From an uncultured Methylobacillus sp. (lineage in GTDB: Bacteria > Pseudomonadota > Gammaproteobacteria > Burkholderiales > Methylophilaceae), in the NCBI GenBank assembly GCA_903824575.1, contig CAIJXJ010000106.1, positions 1 to 64,000 of the forward strand: 64,000 bases of DNA, given 5' to 3'. Every line of letters starts with the position of its first letter. The stretch's first letter is position 1. The notes under the pieces were generated by a model, which saw only the letters and a list, made by a program, of their open reading frames with translations, did not search any database and was not told the origin of the DNA. A program made the translations under genes and the position numbers. Below, in pieces: positions 8,523 through 16,073 of the stretch.

Positions 8523-9500
8523 TCAGGGTGTGGCCGAGCGGCGCAATAGCAGTCGACGTAACATTTGCAACGGGTGCTGTCCCAGAAAGGCGATCAGTAG
8601 CATGAAGCCTGCCAGTCCCGCCAGCACGCGATTGATCTCGAACGGTGCGGTATCGTGTCTTGCCGGTTTGAGCTGACTCATGGCCGATTGCACGCGGATG
8701 ATACTGTCGCCGCGAACGTAGGCAGCGCCCAGTTCTGCGGTATATTTCTTCAGGTATTCCTCATCCAGTTTGGAATAGACTCGCTCGTTGTCCGAGGCTG
8801 CTACCGAATCGTTGCGGGCGCCAATATTTTCCTGAGAGATTTGCGCGACGCCAGGCTGCATGCGCATGCTGTCTGCCGACCAGAAACCCATCATCTTGTT
8901 GTTTTCGTCGAGTTTTGGAATGGGCGTGCCCTGGTCATCGCCGATGCCGACCACCAGCCAGCCACTGCCACCCTGAAACCCGGCCAGATCAAGGGTGTTG
9001 AAGGCATGCAGACGCGGAGCTTCTTCACCATCGGTGAGAAATACCACACGTGCCGGTTCGCGCATGGTGGTAATCAGGTGGGCGATGGCCTGCGCCCCAT
9101 GGCGCAGGCGGCTGTTGCCGGACCAAGCTTGCCGCCATTCCAGATGCGCGATGGTGTCCTGAATCACGTCATAGTTCTGGCAGACTTCAATCGGGCTATA
9201 TAGCAAGGCGGCGCCGGCGCCAGCGAACAGCGCAATGCTGACGCGTGTGCCGCAGGGCATGCTGGCCACCGTGTCGTGCAACAGGTGGCGGGTGTAAGCC
9301 AAGCGACTGGCCGGCTTGCCGTCCAGTTTCATGTCTTCGACGTTCATGCTCTGCGTGATGTCGACCACCAGCATATAGCTGTATATGTCGCGCTGCAGGT
9401 TGACGCTTGGCCTCAGCATGGCGACCAAGAGCAGCAGCGTTGAGCCCGCCAGCCATGCGAAGTCGCGGTGGTGCTTGAGATAGGTGAGAGGCGATTTCAT
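8523..9500 (-). CDS. mxaL: MxaL-like von Willebrand factor A protein
   Basis: A 325-residue membrane-anchored vWA protein. A hydrophobic segment lies at about residues 14-30, the metal-ion-dependent adhesion site motif DITQS at about 47-51, a second adhesion-site region around LTDGEE at about 156-161, and a C-terminal membrane helix at about 288-305. In methylotrophs MxaL, with MxaA, C and K, is needed for active calcium-containing methanol dehydrogenase and is thought to help insert calcium. The assignment to MxaL rather than to the related BatA/BatB proteins rests on gene order: it is the last of six genes in the exact order mxaR-S-A-C-K-L, 16 bases after mxaK. The methanol dehydrogenase subunit genes themselves are not in the window, so the client enzyme here is unknown. 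Confidence 0.8.
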   Translation of the reverse strand: MKSPLTYLKHHRDFAWLAGSTLLLLVAMLRPSVNLQRDIYSYMLVVDITQSMNVEDMKLDGKPASRLAYTRHLLHDTVASMPCGTRVSIALFAGAGAALLYSPIEVCQNYDVIQDTIAHLEWRQAWSGNSRLRHGAQAIAHLITTMREPARVVFLTDGEEAPRLHAFNTLDLAGFQGGSGWLVVGIGDDQGTPIPKLDENNKMMGFWSADSMRMQPGVAQISQENIGARNDSVAASDNERVYSKLDEEYLKKYTAELGAAYVRGDSIIRVQSAMSQLKPARHDTAPFEINRVLAGLAGFMLLIAFLGQHPLQMLRRLLLRRSATP

Positions 9501-9516
9501 TGGTTCAAGGATTGCA

Positions 9517-10053
9517 TCAAGGCAGCCCCACCGGGATGTTACCCATGATGAGGCCTGGTGAATCCGAGTCGCCGACGCCGGGTGAGGGGTCGTCAGGCAG
9601 GATCATGAGGATGCGGTCAAGGTTATGGCGCGCATCCCAGAATGAGTTGTCGAGTTTCAGGGACTGGATGTAGGCGTTCTTGGCTTGGGTGAACAGGAAC
9701 ACGGCCTCGTTCTTTACTGTCATGTCGCGTCCGTTGATGACGATGCCGCGCAGGAAGAAGATGTTGCCGAGGTTGTATTGCACTGCGGATTTTTGAACCG
9801 GCGTGGCCTGCTCCAGCAGTTGCAGGAACAGTAGGGTGGAATCTTGGTAACGCCTGTTCTTGGCCAGCCAGTAGGCGGTTGAGAATCTGGCCTCGAATGA
9901 TTGCGTGTCCGTGTCTGGCGTCTTGCCTTGCGTGACGGCGTGATTGAAATTCTCAATTTGGCGGATGCGTAAGATTTCCCACGCACTGAGTGCCGCCGAG
10001 ACCAGTACCACGACGAGCAAAATGGCCGTCATTTTTTTTGCGCTCAACCCCAT
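9517..10053 (-). CDS. mxaK: MxaK-like membrane-anchored TPR-type protein
   Basis: A 178-residue protein with one N-terminal membrane helix (about residues 8-27), a periplasmic helical region that resembles a single TPR pair (FSTAYWLAKNRRYQDSTLLF), and a short tail that ends in GNIPVGLP after a LPDDPSPG motif. This C-terminus is what I know from MxaK proteins of methanol-oxidation clusters. It overlaps the end of mxaC by 10 bases, which suggests translational coupling. The presumed role is assembly of, or calcium delivery to, a periplasmic PQQ dehydrogenase, by analogy with methylotrophs. No catalytic residues can be named. Confidence comes from position and tail motif more than from overall sequence. 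Confidence 0.78.
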   Translation of the reverse strand: MGLSAKKMTAILLVVVLVSAALSAWEILRIRQIENFNHAVTQGKTPDTDTQSFEARFSTAYWLAKNRRYQDSTLLFLQLLEQATPVQKSAVQYNLGNIFFLRGIVINGRDMTVKNEAVFLFTQAKNAYIQSLKLDNSFWDARHNLDRILMILPDDPSPGVGDSDSPGLIMGNIPVGLP

Positions 10054-11024
10054 GATTTTACCTCTGCAAGTTTAATCGCCAACAGCAAGCCGATCATCAG
10101 TGCCGCCAGTGCGAAGCAATGGCTGGTGTATTCGCGTCCCGGAATCTGTTCCTGATAGCGGATCGGTTTCTTTTCCTTGCTGTTGATGTCCTCAATTGCT
10201 AGCGCCAGTGACTTCGGGTCATCCGCCTCATAGGCGTGATATTCAGTCCGCAGGTCCTGAAAGAATTGGTGCAGCTCAATTTCCGGGGGCAAGGGCTGGT
10301 CTTCCTTGGGCTTGAAATTCTTGTCGAAGATGCTCAAGCCATCGGGTTGGCGAAGTACGATCCAGTACATGGTGATGTGCATGCGCTCCAGCCAGTCGCG
10401 AATTTTCTGTTGCGCATTTGCACCCATGCGACCACCGCCGTCGGACAGCAGGATGATGGCGCGGGAGCCGGAGTCCGGCGTCTTGGCGAACATGGCCAGC
10501 GACTCGGTCAAGCCGCCGCCGATGTTGGTCTGAAACAGGGCAGGACCGCCAGCAGCATCAATCGCGGCAAGTATTGCCTCGCGGCTCTGCGTCAGCGGCA
10601 TGACATACATGCCGGAATTGCTGAAGGTCACCATGCCGAACATGTCGTTCTTGCGCTGATTGACGAAATCGGTAATCAATCGTCGCGCGGCAGCCGCCTT
10701 CGATTCTCCGGTGTGGCCGTTGACGAGCGCGCCGGAGAAGGGTTCATCCATGCTGGCGCTGCGATCTATGGTCAGCACCAGTTGTGCGCCTTCCCCCATT
10801 TTTTCGATCTGTTGAGCGGCCGTATGGGGTCCGGCCAGGCCCAGCACGATGAACAGCAAGGCCAGTACCGCCAGAATCTTGAGCAACAGGCCGATCAGGT
10901 CGGACAGCGGGTCACGCGGTAACAGGTCTACCCACGAATAGCTGCGGCTGTGGTTACGTTCCAGCAATAGCGGCAGCAGGGCCAGCGGCAGCAGCAACAA
11001 CAACCAGTAAGTGTTGAATAACAC
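10044..11024 (-). CDS. mxaC: MxaC-like von Willebrand factor A protein
   Basis: A 326-residue vWA protein with an N-terminal membrane helix (LLLLLPLALLPLLL), a second helix around residues 45-65, the adhesion-site motif DRSAS at about 88-92, further metal-site elements (TNIGGGLTES, LLSDGGGR) and a last helix near the C-terminus. It starts with GTG directly after the TAA of mxaA and runs into mxaK by 10 bases, a tightly packed operon. In methylotrophs MxaC works with MxaA, K and L in maturation of methanol dehydrogenase. A related general family is BatA of the aerotolerance operon; the neighbours favour MxaC. Confidence 0.82.
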   Translation of the reverse strand: MLFNTYWLLLLLPLALLPLLLERNHSRSYSWVDLLPRDPLSDLIGLLLKILAVLALLFIVLGLAGPHTAAQQIEKMGEGAQLVLTIDRSASMDEPFSGALVNGHTGESKAAAARRLITDFVNQRKNDMFGMVTFSNSGMYVMPLTQSREAILAAIDAAGGPALFQTNIGGGLTESLAMFAKTPDSGSRAIILLSDGGGRMGANAQQKIRDWLERMHITMYWIVLRQPDGLSIFDKNFKPKEDQPLPPEIELHQFFQDLRTEYHAYEADDPKSLALAIEDINSKEKKPIRYQEQIPGREYTSHCFALAALMIGLLLAIKLAEVKSWG

Positions 11025-11963
11025 TTATTTCAGCCCGCGTTCGCAGTCGCGGCAACGGCGGCAGAACAGGCGTAGCCAGATGTTGATGTCGGTGTCGATG
11101 CTGTGCACTAAGGAGGGTTCGAAGAAGACAGAACGTGACAACTGGAAGAAGCGTTCGACGTCGGTAGCGATGGGCTCAAATCCGGGTTTTGTTCTGATGA
11201 AGCTGGCCGCATCAAACACGCCGGCACCACTCGATGCATTGAAGGCCTGATGCAGCCTCGACACGGCGGCCTTGATGCTGGCTTCGTTCCGGGGCAGCTT
11301 CTTCAGGTCGCGGTAGGCATGGGCAAATGGGCGGCCCATGCGCGGCAGCCAGGCATGACTGCCCAGTATGTACAGCAGGCCTATGGATGCCAGGGTGAGA
11401 ACGCCCAGCCATGCCTGCAAGTGCCATCGATGCTGGCTGTCATCGATCAGTAGAGGTCCGCGGAAGGTGCTCATGTCTTTTTCGACGTCCACGGCACCAA
11501 ATACCGCCAGCGGAGAGATGCGGAAATTCCAGCTCGGGATCCGGATCTTGAAGTTCTCGCCAAGTCCGCCGAATTTGACGAATTCTGCCGGCAGGGCTGC
11601 GGGGCGCGCGACCACCTTGTTGGTGAATACCTGGTAGGACAGGTGCAATTTGTAAATGTTGGTGCCAGAGCCGGTGCTTTTTTCAACGCTGACTTCGCGT
11701 ACCTCAATGCCTGATCCCTTGTTCTGACGTTTTTTGTCATTACCTGGAACGGGTAGGGAAGTCGGCAGCAACTCAAACGGCTGTTTGGCTTCAAGGATGA
11801 TGGTGCGGGTGAGGATATCTCCCACCGTATAGCCGACATCGCGTGCCGGTTCAATGGTGTGCAAGGTGACGCGGGGATCGATGCCTTCATCGGTTTCGTC
11901 TGCATGTGCCGCAACTTGGCAGAGTAAGGCGAGTGCGGCGAGTAATAGTGGAATGAGTTTCAT
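11025..11963 (-). CDS. mxaA: MxaA-like methanol dehydrogenase maturation protein
   Basis: A 312-residue protein with a clear signal peptide (MKLIPLLLAALALLCQVAAHA), a periplasmic domain with Ig-like strands, a membrane helix at about residues 180-200 and a cytoplasmic tail that ends in a cysteine-bearing CRRCRDCERG. The segment IPSWNFRISPL before the helix is typical of MxaA. MxaA of methylotrophs is needed to produce active, calcium-loaded methanol dehydrogenase. The gene begins immediately after mxaS and abuts mxaC. The overall plan, signal peptide plus beta domain plus one helix, also fits BatD-type proteins, so the name depends on the whole cluster. Confidence 0.8.
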   Translation of the reverse strand: MKLIPLLLAALALLCQVAAHADETDEGIDPRVTLHTIEPARDVGYTVGDILTRTIILEAKQPFELLPTSLPVPGNDKKRQNKGSGIEVREVSVEKSTGSGTNIYKLHLSYQVFTNKVVARPAALPAEFVKFGGLGENFKIRIPSWNFRISPLAVFGAVDVEKDMSTFRGPLLIDDSQHRWHLQAWLGVLTLASIGLLYILGSHAWLPRMGRPFAHAYRDLKKLPRNEASIKAAVSRLHQAFNASSGAGVFDAASFIRTKPGFEPIATDVERFFQLSRSVFFEPSLVHSIDTDINIWLRLFCRRCRDCERGLK

Positions 11964-11965
11964 GT

Positions 11966-12829
11966 TCAGGCAGCCACAAACTGATAAAAATATTCGGTCA
12001 GATCATTCGCGTCGAAGCCATCTTCGATAAAGAGTGGGGGCATGTCGAAACGCATGAACAGTTTTTCCAGTGCCACCCGACGGTCCTCGAAGGACTGCAT
12101 GATGCGTGCCCGATAGGATTTGCGCAGAAACAACGTGCGGCGAATACCGGACTCGCAGTCGGTGACGGAAGCGACACCAAATTCTGGTAGTTTGCGATAT
12201 TCGGCGCCGTCCCACAGCACCAGCGGCACTACATGATGGCGCATTAGCGAGCTCAGTGCTTGCTCCAGCTGTGTCAGCGGCAGGTGGAAGTCTGAAATCA
12301 AGAGCACCAGGGAGCGCTCCTTGGGCAAGAAAAGATTGAGGTCCCTGATGCCGGCAGCATCGATGTGCCGGGGGCGGTAGGTCGCGAGGCGAGTCGCCAG
12401 TTCGAATGCGCCATGTACCTTGGTGCTGGAGGCGAACACGAAGTCTTCGCGCACTTGATCATCGAAGCCGATGAAACCGAACGGATCATTGACGCGAAAG
12501 GCGGAGTAGGCGGCTGACGCCGTGATTTGGGACGCGATTTCTAACTTGTGCAGTTGGCCAGCAAAGCCCATGGAGCCTGACAGATCGCAGGCTACGGTGA
12601 CTGGTACCGCGCTTCTCTGGTTGAAGATACGCACCCAGACCTGCTCGAACGGATCTCGTATGGTTTGCCGTAGATCGATGCGGCGCGGATCGGGGAAGGC
12701 AATTAGCGGCGCATGGCCGCGAAAGTCCATGCCGAGGCCTGTCTGCAGGCTTGCATGTCGCCCCGGATGCCGGCCACGGACACGCCAGCCGATCTGGTAG
12801 CTGAATTCCTTGATTTGTTCGGGGATCAT
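11966..12829 (-). CDS. mxaS: MxaS-like DUF58 protein
   Basis: A 287-residue cytoplasmic protein of the DUF58 type, which has a vWA-like fold. The MIDAS motif appears as DLSGSMGFAGQ at about residues 84-94, preceded by the DUF58 region with the arginine-rich GRHPGRHASLQTG. DUF58 proteins pair with MoxR ATPases in many genomes, and MxaS does so in methanol-oxidation clusters. The gene follows mxaR after 151 bases that are filled by an inverted repeat, then runs tightly into mxaA. I see no membrane segment, unlike many free-standing DUF58 proteins. Confidence 0.82.
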   Translation of the reverse strand: MIPEQIKEFSYQIGWRVRGRHPGRHASLQTGLGMDFRGHAPLIAFPDPRRIDLRQTIRDPFEQVWVRIFNQRSAVPVTVACDLSGSMGFAGQLHKLEIASQITASAAYSAFRVNDPFGFIGFDDQVREDFVFASSTKVHGAFELATRLATYRPRHIDAAGIRDLNLFLPKERSLVLLISDFHLPLTQLEQALSSLMRHHVVPLVLWDGAEYRKLPEFGVASVTDCESGIRRTLFLRKSYRARIMQSFEDRRVALEKLFMRFDMPPLFIEDGFDANDLTEYFYQFVAA

Positions 12830-12847
12830 GGCTCAAGACCTGAGTTA

Positions 12848-12974
12848 AACCACGGGCAGCACGGGGAAAACTGAAATGTGTTAGTTTTCGTGACGTTAGC
12901 CGTGGCAACAGTTGGCTGATTTGAAAGCCCTGCTTTCATGTTTTTGTCCCGTGCTCCCGGTGTCCCCCGTGGTT
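12848..12974. repeat. Inverted pair of the AACCACGG dispersed repeat
   Basis: Left half AACCACGGG then CAGCACGGGGAAAA (12848-12870); right half, inverted, TTTTTGTCCCGTGCTCC to CCCGTGGTT (12941-12974). About 70 bases of unrelated sequence lie between. The same element occurs at 17311-17360 between alaA and hom. Here it fills the gap between mxaR and mxaS inside an otherwise tight operon, and a transcript through it could fold into a long hairpin. Confidence 0.75.
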
Positions 12975-12980
12975 CCATTG

Positions 12981-14003
12981 TTAAGGTGCGGCGATGGCGT
13001 TGACGATGCTGGACAGCAACTGGCGCGCGATTTCTGTGCGGCGCATTTCGTACACCGGGCTAAACACCAGTCGGTGGGCAATGGTCTCGTGGAATACGGC
13101 ATGGATGTCCGTTGGCAGGACGGCGCTGCGACCGGCCAGCCAGGCGTTGACGCGGGCGGCCCTCAACATCATGCTCATGCCGCGTGGACTGGCACCGGCC
13201 AGCACCAGCCGGTTCATGTCGACGCCTTCAATCTTGACCCCATAATGCGCGGGACTCTTGGTCGCCAGCCACAATTCAAGCGCGTACTTGCGCAAGGTGG
13301 CACTGGCCTGTACATGCTCCTGCAGGCTGACGGCTATTTCGTTTAATTTATTGAAATGCAACACATCCGGCTGTACGGTTTCCACCAGTTTGTCGGCATT
13401 ATGGTAGCGCGTATCGAAAATCAACGATTCAAGAATCTCGGCGTCATTCGGCACTGCGATGGCGATTTCCATCATGAAGCGGTCACGCGCAGCGGAGGGG
13501 ATGTCGAAGGTTTCCTCTTTCTCCACCTGGTTGCGGTCGGCGAACACCAGCATGTGCGGGAAATGGTGTTCCTTGTTAAAGGCTGACAGCGTGCGCTCGG
13601 CCATCACACGCAGCAGCAGTGAGTGCACTTGTGGGCGGGCACGATTGATTTCGTTGAAGAAGAACACGGCCAACTCTTCACCACAGCGTAGCAGTGGCCC
13701 GGCGTCCACGTGCGGGCGGCCATCTTCGCCCAGATAGGTGTGGTAAACGAGATCGTTAGGCATCAGATCGATGGTGCCCTCAATCCGCTCGTAACCGCCG
13801 CCGATGCCGCGGGTGAAGGCGCGCAACAGGGTGGTCTTGCCGACGCCGACATCGCCTTCCAACAGTACGTGGCCCCGCGCGAAAATGGCCGTTGTGATCA
13901 GGCGTACCGGTTTCTCCTGACCAACTACCACCTGATTGATTTCGGACTCCAGTTTCAGTGCCTGGGCGTGCCAGTCAGTCAGTTGGTGATCGATATTTGC
14001 CAT
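12981..14003 (-). CDS. mxaR: MoxR-family AAA ATPase, MxaR-like
   Basis: A 340-residue AAA+ ATPase of the MoxR family. Walker A is GDVGVGKTTL at about residues 55-64, Walker B is VFFFNEINRA at about 112-121, and a sensor region with ARDRF lies near 170. MoxR ATPases act with vWA-domain partners as chaperones for metalloenzymes; MxaR (MoxR) is the first gene of the accessory set in methanol-dehydrogenase clusters. Here it is also first, and its 188-base upstream gap holds a perfect dyad and an operator shared with the neighbouring TetR locus. AGGGA precedes the ATG by about 9 bases. The partner DUF58 and vWA proteins are the next genes. Confidence 0.88.
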   Translation of the reverse strand: MANIDHQLTDWHAQALKLESEINQVVVGQEKPVRLITTAIFARGHVLLEGDVGVGKTTLLRAFTRGIGGGYERIEGTIDLMPNDLVYHTYLGEDGRPHVDAGPLLRCGEELAVFFFNEINRARPQVHSLLLRVMAERTLSAFNKEHHFPHMLVFADRNQVEKEETFDIPSAARDRFMMEIAIAVPNDAEILESLIFDTRYHNADKLVETVQPDVLHFNKLNEIAVSLQEHVQASATLRKYALELWLATKSPAHYGVKIEGVDMNRLVLAGASPRGMSMMLRAARVNAWLAGRSAVLPTDIHAVFHETIAHRLVFSPVYEMRRTEIARQLLSSIVNAIAAP

Positions 14004-14111
14004 CGTCGTTTATCCCTGTGCTTGAAGTTGTCGGGCTGGAAACCGGATGCTGCCTTTATTATTCATCGATTCTAGCATCGAGTGGCTGCGTTTCCCAGAT
14101 TGCTTAATTTA

Positions 14112-14126
14112 CAGTATGCCATACTG
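14112..14126. promoter_or_regulatory. Perfect dyad upstream of mxaR
   Basis: CAGTATGcCATACTG, two perfect 7-base arms around one base, directly before the TetR-type operator at 14128-14145. It may be part of a composite operator, or a second factor's site, in the promoter region of mxaR. Confidence 0.5.
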
Positions 14127-14127
14127 C

Positions 14128-14145
14128 ATACTAACTGGTAAGTAT
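14128..14145. promoter_or_regulatory. Candidate TetR operator in front of mxaR
   Basis: ATACTAACTGGTAAGTAT, an 18-base near-palindrome (7 of 9 pairs match). Its partner at 15561-15578 reads ATACTAACCGGTACGTAT on the minus strand, 16 of 18 bases the same. The form fits TetR-family operators. It lies between the tetR stop codon and the mxaR start, so the neighbouring TetR protein may control the mxa operon. Confidence 0.65.
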
Positions 14146-14192
14146 ATTTATTGGTGCTGTGGATTGTTTATCTGGGGATGCATATTTTTTCC

Positions 14193-14753
14193 TTATTTTG
14201 CGCTTTCCACCAGGATTTTTGCCATGTCTTTTGCATGCCGTACGGCACCCGATCCGCGTTGCATGTTTTCTGTAATGGCCGCGCCCTCGATCACCATGGA
14301 AAGTTGTAAGGCTAGCGATTCGGCATTCTTGATGCCAGCCTCATGCGCGATTTGAGCCAGTGTGTTGCGCAAGGTCTGGGCGAATTCGAGCGAACTTTGG
14401 TGTACCGGATTTTCCAGTTGCGGAAACTCGACGACAGCCTTCATGAAGGCAAAGCCCTTGAATTCAGGATCTGCAATCCAGTCGAGGACGGCATTGACCA
14501 ACTCGCTTATTTTTTCTGTAGGCCTCGCATCTGTTCGGGTGCTGCGTTCAGCCAGTTTCAGCCAGAGCTTTTCGTCGTACTGGCGTAGATATGCCAGGAT
14601 CAACTGCTCCTTGGACTTGAAGTACTTGTACAGAGTAACCTTGGCAACACCTGCTTCAGCTACGATGGTATCGACGCTGGTGGCGTTGATGCCGCGACTG
14701 GAGAATAGTTCAGACGCCACGCCAAGGATGTATTCGCGCATTTGTGTTGCCAT
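14193..14753 (-). CDS. TetR/AcrR family transcriptional regulator
   Basis: A 186-residue repressor. The N-terminal helix-turn-helix is complete: EYILGVASELFSSRG, then TSVDTIVAEAGVAKVTLYKYF at about residues 22-42. The C-terminal part is a TetR ligand domain with the common FAFMKAVVEFP segment. The start at 14753 (MATQMREYI) has AAGGA eight bases upstream; a longer open frame upstream overlaps the neighbouring gene and is not used. It follows the HTH-less TetR-like membrane gene after 14 bases and probably shares its transcript. Two matching operators, one before this pair and one before mxaR, suggest self-regulation and control of the mxa genes. The ligand is unknown. Confidence 0.92.
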   Translation of the reverse strand: MATQMREYILGVASELFSSRGINATSVDTIVAEAGVAKVTLYKYFKSKEQLILAYLRQYDEKLWLKLAERSTRTDARPTEKISELVNAVLDWIADPEFKGFAFMKAVVEFPQLENPVHQSSLEFAQTLRNTLAQIAHEAGIKNAESLALQLSMVIEGAAITENMQRGSGAVRHAKDMAKILVESAK

Positions 14754-14767
14754 CTTGAAGTCCTTAT

Positions 14768-15547
14768 TTATCCTTTGGTCCACGTCACCGTGGTGTGTCC
14801 GTTGACAGGCGCCATGTAACAGCCGGTCGATTGTGCCAGCTTGTACCAAGCGAGGAAAGCGCGGATGTTTTCGCGATCGGCTGTTGGATTGTCCGGTGTG
14901 CGGAAATTGATGACGTTCATGTAGGCGGTCATTTGTCCTGTTGGCAGAGCGACCAACTGCGGGACAGGGCAGGTCCCTTTTTCGAACTGCTCGTGCAGCA
15001 CCAGTGTGGCTTCCAGTTGGCTTGGGCTGATGCCGATGGGCATTGGCAGCATTGAGTTCGAAGCCATCAGGACCGGATTTTGCGTGAAATTGGTTTCGTG
15101 TTTGTTTTGCAACTGCCACACCAGAGCCACGGCACACAGTCCGGCCGCTATGCCACCGACCGCGCGCCATGAACTGTGCAGGGATCTTGCGTGCGAGCTA
15201 TGGATCACTGCTTTCGCGGCGAGGGCAGCCTCTGCTAGCGGATGCAATGCGGGATTACGCAGTTCTTCGGCGATGGCGCCCTGTAGCAGAATGACCAGAT
15301 GGCTGGCAAGAATTTCAGGTTTTTCTACCCGGGCGGCAGTGGCCAAATTAGCCAGAAAGCATTTGAGTTTATTACAGCTGTGCAACAGATGGTCTTGCAC
15401 CGGATCGTTCTGTAAAAAGGTTTCGCGTATGCCTGGTGCCCCAATCCACTGTTCGGTCACACTGAAGATGGCCAGCAGTCTCTCCGATGGCGTCTTGCCG
15501 CCGCGTTCGACCATCTGGAAAAACCAGTCACTCTCCAATGGGTTCAT
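14768..15547 (-). CDS. Membrane protein with TetR-type ligand domain but no DNA-binding domain
   Basis: About 259 residues. The N-terminal 90 or so (SDWFFQMVERGGKTPSERLLAIFSV onward, then EILASHLVILLQGAIAEE) look like the ligand-binding half of a TetR regulator, yet no helix-turn-helix precedes them: only about 80 bases separate the start from the next gene, and they hold the operator. A membrane helix follows (about AVGGIAAGLCAVALVWQL), then a domain of about 100 residues presumably in the periplasm. I chose the ATG at 15547, which has GGAG nine bases upstream; in-frame ATGs at 15553 and 15562 exist but would place the operator against the start codon. It could sense the same ligand as the adjacent TetR, or sequester it. 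No such protein family is known to me. Confidence 0.65.
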   Translation of the reverse strand: MNPLESDWFFQMVERGGKTPSERLLAIFSVTEQWIGAPGIRETFLQNDPVQDHLLHSCNKLKCFLANLATAARVEKPEILASHLVILLQGAIAEELRNPALHPLAEAALAAKAVIHSSHARSLHSSWRAVGGIAAGLCAVALVWQLQNKHETNFTQNPVLMASNSMLPMPIGISPSQLEATLVLHEQFEKGTCPVPQLVALPTGQMTAYMNVINFRTPDNPTADRENIRAFLAWYKLAQSTGCYMAPVNGHTTVTWTKG

Positions 15548-15560
15548 GCACATTTTCTCC

Positions 15561-15578
15561 ATACGTACCGGTTAGTAT
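15561..15578. promoter_or_regulatory. Candidate TetR operator upstream of the TetR pair
   Basis: ATACGTACCGGTTAGTAT, 7 of 9 dyad pairs. Its reverse complement matches the operator before mxaR at 16 of 18 bases. It sits just before the start of the HTH-less membrane gene and overlaps its expected promoter region, consistent with autoregulation. Confidence 0.65.
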
Positions 15579-15628
15579 ACTATGCCAGTCGCAGGGGCGC
15601 ATGCAAGTATTTTGCTGCGATTTTTGTT

Positions 15629-15997
15629 TCAGATGATCAGCGCGGCCGCGACATGGCGGCCCTCGGCCATCAGGATGTTATAGGTGCGGCAGGCGGCCCC
15701 GGTGCTCATGCATTCGAGGCCGATGCCGGCCAGGCTCAGTGCCCGGCTCAACCGGGGGTGGACGAAGCGATGTGTTTCACCTGTTCCCAACAGCACGATT
15801 TCGGGTAGAAGCGTGGCCAGGCGATCGAAGTGAACTTCGGAGAGGTGCTCGAAATCAGGGGCGTCCCAATCGGTAACCAGCAGGGCAGGTAGCACGATTA
15901 CACTGTTTGAAAAGCGCGCTTCATTGACTTCTACCCAGCCGGCGCCGAAGCCGGTGATGAGCTTGTTGCCAGCGGATTGTGTGAGGTGCAGTTTCAT
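15629..15997 (-). CDS. Mth938-like (DUF498) domain protein
   Basis: A 122-residue protein of the Mth938/NDUFAF3-like family, with the typical strand-rich start (GWVEVNEARFSNSVIVLP) and the LLGTGETHRF motif at about residues 70-79, followed by the GIGLECMSTGAACRTYN loop. Bacterial members have no settled function; the mitochondrial relative helps assemble complex I. It is transcribed divergently from alaA with about 75 bases between them. It is an ordinary conserved gene in betaproteobacteria. Confidence 0.88.
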   Translation of the reverse strand: MKLHLTQSAGNKLITGFGAGWVEVNEARFSNSVIVLPALLVTDWDAPDFEHLSEVHFDRLATLLPEIVLLGTGETHRFVHPRLSRALSLAGIGLECMSTGAACRTYNILMAEGRHVAAALII

Positions 15998-16073
15998 GGC
16001 TGTTTAGAGTTAATAGTTTCAAGTAAAATAGCACACTTTTTAACAGTCACGGGCCTGATTCAGGTTCTAAATC

